Positions 6,601 to 9,348 of a DNA stretch of 9,348 nucleotides are shown here, one piece after another; the stretch's first letter is position 1; every line of letters starts with the position of its first letter. The DNA is from JANNFX01 sp031380225. Lineage in GTDB: Bacteria; Pseudomonadota; Alphaproteobacteria; Rhizobiales; Hyphomicrobiaceae. The position numbers were made by a program, and so were the translations under genes. The DNA lies in contig JANNFX010000041.1 in assembly GCA_031380225.1 (NCBI GenBank), forward strand, positions 1-9,348, in the 5' to 3' direction. The notes beneath the pieces are model-generated. The model was not told the origin of the DNA. It searched no databases and worked only from the letters and a program-made list of their open reading frames with translations.

Positions 6601-7628
6601 TCGATCTCGACCATCGGCACAGCCCATTCTGTTAATTTGCCGTTATAGTCGACGGTCACGGTTGCATCGCGCAATCCGAATTGGCGCAGATACGAGGACG
6701 CATCCCCACCTCGGCGCGCATTGGCATTTGAGCGGGCCAAAAGGCGGGCGAGATCAATCCGGCGCAGGCTCTTAGGAAGCACCGGCTTGGCTCGCGGGGG
6801 TGCTGCCGCGGCGACGATGTGAGCGGGCAATGGCGCAATCGCAAGCGCGCCCTCTTCGCGGGTCTGAACTTTCTGCTGATCGGTCGATTGCGCCGGGCTG
6901 AGACTGGGTTCGGCCGCAGGAACTGCAGGCGTTTTAGCCGCCACCGGATCACCACCAGCGGGGCCGCTAGGCTGAGCCGCCAAGCTCAATGACACACCCG
7001 TTTCGCGCGAGTAGAGCAGCGCAACGTGCGGCTCGATCAAATCAACGCGTTGTGGGACGAGGCGGAACTGTCGCAAGGCCTGACCGCTCAACTCTATGGC
7101 AGCTAATGGAGCCGAGGCGACGGTTTCACCGTCCTCGCCATCGAAGCGCAAATTTATAATGCGCAATTCGAACCCACCCGCACGGGTAAAGTTCAGCTGC
7201 GCATCATCGATGTGGGAGACGAGCCCTGAAAGTTCGGCATTGATGCCGCTTTCAATCGCGCGCGCAAATATATGCACCGACATCGGGCCTTGCAGCAAGC
7301 GCACGTAAACGATGCCAATTGCAAACACCGACAGAATGATAACCGGAACCAAAACCTTGACGCAGCCGAGGATCGCCGATGATTTGCAAAAACGTGAAAT
7401 CGCCGAGCCAGCCCGGTTCAAGCCGTGTTGGGCAATACCCTGAGGTAAGACTTGCGAAATGGCCCGCTGAACGTAATCGAGCCTCAAGGCAGACTTGACT
7501 TTTCCCCACGACGCCGTGGCCCAAGCCTGAGCACGCTCAAGGCTTTGCTTAGCGCCTTGAGAGACCAACCGTTGTTTCGGCCGACGTGGCACCCGTGTGT
7601 CCCGATCCGTAACCTTGCTGGAATGCAT
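3687..7628 (-). CDS. Large AsmA/YhdP-like envelope protein (DUF3971 type)
   Basis: This ~1313-aa protein belongs to the AsmA-like superfamily, which includes YhdP and TamB: long beta-rich bridges anchored in the inner membrane that span the periplasm and are linked to lipid transport and outer-membrane integrity. Residues 1-88 are a basic cytoplasmic region. Residues ~89-111 are one transmembrane helix (GCVKVLVPVIILSVFAIGIVYV). A Pro/Ala-rich stretch lies at ~220-290, then a long repetitive beta region. The C-terminal block at ~1081-1249 is the diagnostic part: VDDFKVLGDPIVSEVL, LGGTYIPMQGINSAL, and ITYAIQGPIANPQVMVNPFSMVAPGIFREIFQ. A low-complexity tail ends it. The start is the ATG at 7628; a TTG one codon upstream (7631) has a better-spaced GAGG and is an alternative, and a stop lies just before it. 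It is divergent from bcp. The exact substrate cannot be read from sequence. Confidence 0.9.
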   Translation of the reverse strand: MHSSKVTDRDTRVPRRPKQRLVSQGAKQSLERAQAWATASWGKVKSALRLDYVQRAISQVLPQGIAQHGLNRAGSAISRFCKSSAILGCVKVLVPVIILSVFAIGIVYVRLLQGPMSVHIFARAIESGINAELSGLVSHIDDAQLNFTRAGGFELRIINLRFDGEDGETVASAPLAAIELSGQALRQFRLVPQRVDLIEPHVALLYSRETGVSLSLAAQPSGPAGGDPVAAKTPAVPAAEPSLSPAQSTDQQKVQTREEGALAIAPLPAHIVAAAAPPRAKPVLPKSLRRIDLARLLARSNANARRGGDASSYLRQFGLRDATVTVDYNGKLTEWAVPMVEIDLEHLSRSSVISGAARVESARGPWLLNFRTEDSDKTQDVKLKASIRDLVPSALGQALPEFGLLQTFNLPVAADASIDFSTAGILKSAAVALELGKGELRLPGVAAPFGLDAGLLQIDYDAVKQVLTLAPSTLKWGGSQMTVAGAMQGSPAVDGNPEWRFNMKSAEGSQIASEFGLDPVAIDEWSANGRIVPHLGLVELAGVTLKAGDAEITAHGEMKTGDAVASAKISGASSAMPLETLKSLWPRGLAENVRRYVGENVTSGEPKAGTFSYVSGRYLEGDAGGATSRLSAAFEAANVKMTAKQGVAQADVPRILVRIENDALEVTVPDANIISPSGKKIPLKSVRLLAANMFGAAPEANVQLKTVTPVSPVIEILTKAGVLPKMAGDIALDTIDGKADVTLAATVPMSGNVSASNVTYTGRVQISDAKIKQKVKGLDLTGGSFLIDATETLVQGKGDLLVNGVPFKIEGQQKAGEEPDKQLPLRITASLDNSDRTQLGLDLNHLVQGEMPIEVMVTQTLEGPPAIQVKATLDNAELALRDIAWTKPPGRPAIAQFDVIKGKTSPIELQNFRVTGDNVAIEGWLSIDDTNEVREFHFPDFSLNVVSRLDVSGKLAANKVWKIKAKGSTFDGRDLFRALVSFNASENRIRPLRPAAGLDLEAELGTVLGHSGVSIRNVTLKLSDRDDRLTGLKVDGTLDGGQPLKVLLRSPAGKNRTVYADSTDAGQSFRLVGFYPNIQGGRVRIEINLDGKGDAERTGMLYVDDFKVLGDPIVSEVLSSASSNASDGSKKVTREVYEFDVLRVPFSAGHGQFVMEDSALRGPVLGATVRGKIDHTQKRLSLGGTYIPMQGINSALCGIPLVGQILTGAKCEGILGITYAIQGPIANPQVMVNPFSMVAPGIFREIFQMTNPNPQIQVRDDERVTAPVETRVKSSSSEVTGGEAVRSGKTAQPSAAAGTTDGWASTSQPAARQ

Positions 7629-7819
7629 CAACGGGCAGCCTCATCAGCCGCCGCTACGCTATTTCGCTCACCACATACCCCCAATGTGTCCGGATCATAG
7701 TGCCGAGAGCCCAGCGACCCAGACTGCGACGTCTGAGGCTTGGCATCGCCAGCCTTGACCAGTACACAAGCTAAGTACCGAAAAGCATTCCGAAAAGCGA
7801 CAAAAGAAAGGCACCGGTT
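7629..7819. promoter_or_regulatory. Divergent promoter region between the AsmA-like gene and bcp
   Basis: The two genes point away from each other, so both promoters should lie here, unless either is read from elsewhere. For bcp, CTTGACC at 7754-7760 is a good -35, but no convincing -10 sits 16-18 bp on. Further downstream there is a 9-nt direct repeat, CCGAAAAGC, at 7778-7786 and 7790-7798 (12-bp period, about one helical turn), a possible operator. GAAAGG at 7806-7811 is the bcp ribosome-binding site, 8 bases before its GTG. On the minus strand TATGAT (7694-7699) could be a -10 for the AsmA-like gene, but its -35 is poor. Confidence 0.4.
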
Positions 7820-8287
7820 GTGGTCAAAGAAGGAAACAAAGCTCCCGATTTCACGATGGACGCGGACGACGGCGCAGCCTTAAAACTCTCCAGCCTAAAA
7901 GGACAGCCAATTGTCCTTTATTTTTACCCCAAAGATGATACTTCTGGTTGTACCCAGGAAGCTAAGGATTTCAGCTGCCTCGCAGCTGAATTCAAGGCGG
8001 CAGGCGCGATTATCGTCGGCGTCTCGCCGGACAGCGTCGAAAGCCACCAGAAATTTCAGAAAAAATATGATCTCGCCGTAAAACTGGCCGCCGACCCGAG
8101 CCATAAGACAGCCGAGGCCTATGGGGTTTGGGTGGAAAAATCGATGTATGGCAAGACGTACATGGGTGTCGAACGATCGACCTTCCTAGTTGATAAGGCT
8201 GGAAAAATCGCCAAAAGTTGGCGCAAAGTGAAGGTCTCAGGTCACGCAGAAGAGGTACTTCAAGCCGTAAAGGAGTTGATAACGTAG
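7820..8287 (+). CDS. bcp: Thioredoxin-dependent thiol peroxidase (Bcp/PrxQ-type peroxiredoxin)
   Basis: Bcp is a cytoplasmic peroxidase that reduces hydrogen peroxide and organic hydroperoxides, with thioredoxin as donor. The 155-aa length is normal. The active-site segment is FYPKDDTSGCTQEAKDF, with the peroxidatic Cys at residue 44 and the usual T/S three residues before it; PDSVESHQKFQKKYDL and GVERSTFLVDKAGKI are the other family signatures. In E. coli Bcp the resolving Cys sits five residues after the peroxidatic one; here that position is Lys49, and the only other Cys in this part is Cys53, nine residues on. The start is GTG at 7820, chosen because MVKEGNKAPDF matches the family start and GAAAGG lies 8 bases upstream. 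It is transcribed away from the AsmA-like gene. Confidence 0.95.
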   Translation: MVKEGNKAPDFTMDADDGAALKLSSLKGQPIVLYFYPKDDTSGCTQEAKDFSCLAAEFKAAGAIIVGVSPDSVESHQKFQKKYDLAVKLAADPSHKTAEAYGVWVEKSMYGKTYMGVERSTFLVDKAGKIAKSWRKVKVSGHAEEVLQAVKELIT

Positions 8288-8339
8288 TCCTCCGCCTCAT
8301 TGATGCCAAAGCGCCACGGCTTCGATCCTTAATTGTAAC

Positions 8340-8362
8340 GGCCTGCCGTGACCCGGCGGGCC
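8340..8362 (+). terminator. Possible weak terminator hairpin downstream of bcp
   Basis: GGCCTGCC (8340-8347) pairs with GGCGGGCC (8355-8362) over 8 bp with one G-U wobble and a 7-nt loop. It sits about 50 bases after the bcp stop, a plausible place for a terminator. No T-tract follows, so it may instead be a chance GC-rich stem or need Rho. Confidence 0.3.
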
Positions 8363-8524
8363 GGACATGCTACAAACCGGCGCTGCGTAATGCTTTACGA
8401 ACGGCGGAATCGATCAGTCCGGGGACTCCACCGGACCGGCGGCCAACTGGTGCAAGCCATTGGCGCGGATAGGGTTATGAATTGTGATCGGTCAGGGGGT
8501 CTGACTGGCACGTATGTTGTTTGC

Positions 8525-8528
8525 GGAG
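8525..8528 (+). promoter_or_regulatory. Ribosome-binding site that sets the bactofilin start
   Basis: GGAG lies 7 bases before the ATG at 8536, an ideal spacing. The in-frame TTG at 8521 would give five extra residues but has no such site upstream, so the ATG is preferred. Confidence 0.6.
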
Positions 8529-8535
8529 AACTGCG

Positions 8536-9096
8536 ATGTTGCCGAGCTTCAAGAAGGCCGAGTCCGAACCGTTTCGCGTCACCCCACCAACTCCTCCGCA
8601 GCCGGCGAATGCTGCCACCACTCCGCTCGGTTCGCCGATGACGGCTTCCTCTCTCCGGCCCAACAATCCGATGTCAATCATCGGCGCTGACTTGATCGTA
8701 ACAGGCAATTTGATCTCTCGCGGTCAAGTGCAGGTTGACGGCGAAATTCAAGGCGACGTCCACGCCAGTTTGGTCTCTGTCGGCGAAACCGCAAGAGTAA
8801 CGGGCAGCATCGTTGGTGAAGAAGTTGTGGTTCGCGGCCATGTCCTCGGATCAGTTCGCGGCCGCCGCGTTCTGCTGCAAACATCAAGCCACGTTGAAGG
8901 CGATGTCTTCCATCAGACGTTAGCCATCGAACAGGGCGCCTACTTCGAAGGCAAGTCACGCCGCGCTGAAGATCCGACCGCCGGCATGATGCGGACGCGC
9001 GAAGACGCGGCAGCAGCCACGCCTCCGCCAATTCAGGCTGAGCCTGTTATCCCTGCTGCACCAATGGTACCACCCGTTCCAGCCAACCAAAGCTAA
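8536..9096 (+). CDS. Bactofilin (polymer-forming cytoskeletal protein)
   Basis: Bactofilins polymerise without nucleotide into filaments or membrane-bound patches that localise cell-wall enzymes and shape stalks or poles. In this 186-aa protein, residues 1-45 are a Pro/Ala-rich disordered N-terminus and residues ~46-140 form the beta-helical core: SIIGADLIVTGNLISRGQV, QVDGEIQGDVHA, LVSVGETARVTGSIVGEEVVVRGHVLGSV, and ending HQTLAIEQGAYFEGKSRR. The regular ~17-residue hydrophobic spacing with G.V.GDV turns is characteristic. The C-terminal ~45 residues are again Pro/Ala-rich. In many relatives an M23 peptidase gene accompanies the bactofilin; none lies next to it here. It converges on a dehydrogenase gene with only 11 bp between stops and no visible terminator. 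Confidence 0.93.
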   Translation: MLPSFKKAESEPFRVTPPTPPQPANAATTPLGSPMTASSLRPNNPMSIIGADLIVTGNLISRGQVQVDGEIQGDVHASLVSVGETARVTGSIVGEEVVVRGHVLGSVRGRRVLLQTSSHVEGDVFHQTLAIEQGAYFEGKSRRAEDPTAGMMRTREDAAAATPPPIQAEPVIPAAPMVPPVPANQS

Positions 9097-9107
9097 CGGA
9101 TTTCGAC

Positions 9108-9348
9108 CTAAACGGACGTAAAGCCGTTATCGACGAACAGATGCGCACCATTGACGAAGCTTGCTTCGTCGCTGGCCAAAAACAGGGCCGCCGCCGCCAC
9201 CTCTTCGGGCCGGCACAGGCGGCCTTGTTGTACGGCGATGGCTGCGTCCGACATATCGACGCCGAGCGCGCTCAGTTCCTTGACTTCGCGAAGACCATGC
9301 GGGGTCGCAACAAATCCTGGGCAAACCGCATTACAGCGAATGTTTTGG
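9108..9348 (-). CDS. Short-chain dehydrogenase/reductase (SDR), C-terminal fragment
   Basis: Read on the minus strand, the last 79 codons of an SDR gene are present; the 5' part lies beyond the window edge. The fragment begins QNIRCNAVCPGFVATP, the conserved motif just after the catalytic YxxxK helix (usual form IRVN.V.PG...T), and ends with RLCRPEEVAAAALFLASDEASFVNGAHLFVDNGFTSV, the standard SDR close (RP.E.A....FL.S..A....G....DGG), here with DNG for DGG. The Rossmann glycine motif and the catalytic Ser/Tyr/Lys are outside the window, so the substrate and cofactor preference cannot be inferred. The stop (TAG at 9108-9110) faces the bactofilin stop. Confidence 0.9.
   Translation of the reverse strand, partial: QNIRCNAVCPGFVATPHGLREVKELSALGVDMSDAAIAVQQGRLCRPEEVAAAALFLASDEASFVNGAHLFVDNGFTSV

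Larger units (their letters stand above)
8288..8535. other. Intergenic gap between bcp and the bactofilin gene
   Basis: About 250 bases with no recognised gene. Frames crossing it encode Arg/Pro-rich peptides with no family resemblance, and I see no trace of an M23 peptidase. It contains a GC-rich hairpin (8340-8362) and a small GTCAG/CTGAC palindrome (8491-8495 and 8501-8505) just upstream of the bactofilin gene. The bactofilin promoter is presumably in the right half, but I cannot identify -35 and -10 elements with confidence. Confidence 0.5.

Noticed and set aside
8506..8520. Sigma-54-like sequence TGGCACG-N4-TTGT upstream of the bactofilin gene
   Set aside because: The -24 part is good, but the essential GC of the -12 element reads GT. 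A start about 12 bases on would also leave only a few bases before the ATG and exclude the ribosome-binding site.
9127..9324. 65-codon minus-strand frame with an Arg/Gly-rich peptide
   Set aside because: It is a shadow of the SDR gene, which is read in another minus-strand frame with clear family motifs through to its stop at 9108.

Overview
The window looks like chromosomal DNA from an alphaproteobacterium, most likely of the Hyphomicrobiales (Rhizobiales). The basis is the HWE-type histidine kinase, an Ffh with the alphaproteobacterial start and TRADGDGRGG motif, bS16 with a Lys/Ala-rich tail, a very large AsmA/YhdP-like protein divergent from a Bcp peroxiredoxin, a bactofilin, and fairly GC-rich coding sequence. 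The lineage is inferred from protein resemblance, not from a marker-gene comparison.

Layout. Positions 2-319 (+) are the 3' end of an HWE-family sensor kinase. An 800-bp gap (320-1120) follows. Its left half is a nested inverted-repeat element (357-705) with two diverged copies of a ~74-nt palindromic unit; its right half has no recognisable gene. Then come ffh (1121-2725), a 147-aa single-pass membrane protein of unknown function overlapping ffh by ATGA (2722-3165), an array of 7-bp repeats that reverses orientation and can form a long hairpin (3169-3249), and rpsP (3269-3631). A strong, probably bidirectional terminator (3640-3672) separates rpsP from the convergent AsmA/YhdP-like gene (3687-7628, -). 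Across a 190-bp divergent spacer lie bcp (7820-8287, +), a ~250-bp gap with a GC-rich hairpin, a bactofilin gene (8536-9096, +), and the convergent 3' end of a short-chain dehydrogenase/reductase (9108-9348, -).

How the genes fit together. ffh and the 147-aa gene are translationally coupled, and rpsP follows on the same strand, so the three are probably one translation/protein-targeting unit. The rimM-trmD-rplS genes that usually follow rpsP are absent. The AsmA-like protein and the bactofilin both concern the cell envelope (envelope lipid transport or assembly, and a membrane-associated cytoskeletal scaffold). Bcp is a cytoplasmic thiol peroxidase.

I found no CRISPR array, prophage, toxin-antitoxin or recognisable defence system. 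Most of the window is ordinary housekeeping sequence. The unexplained parts are the nested repeat element, the heptamer array upstream of rpsP, and the small membrane protein coupled to ffh.
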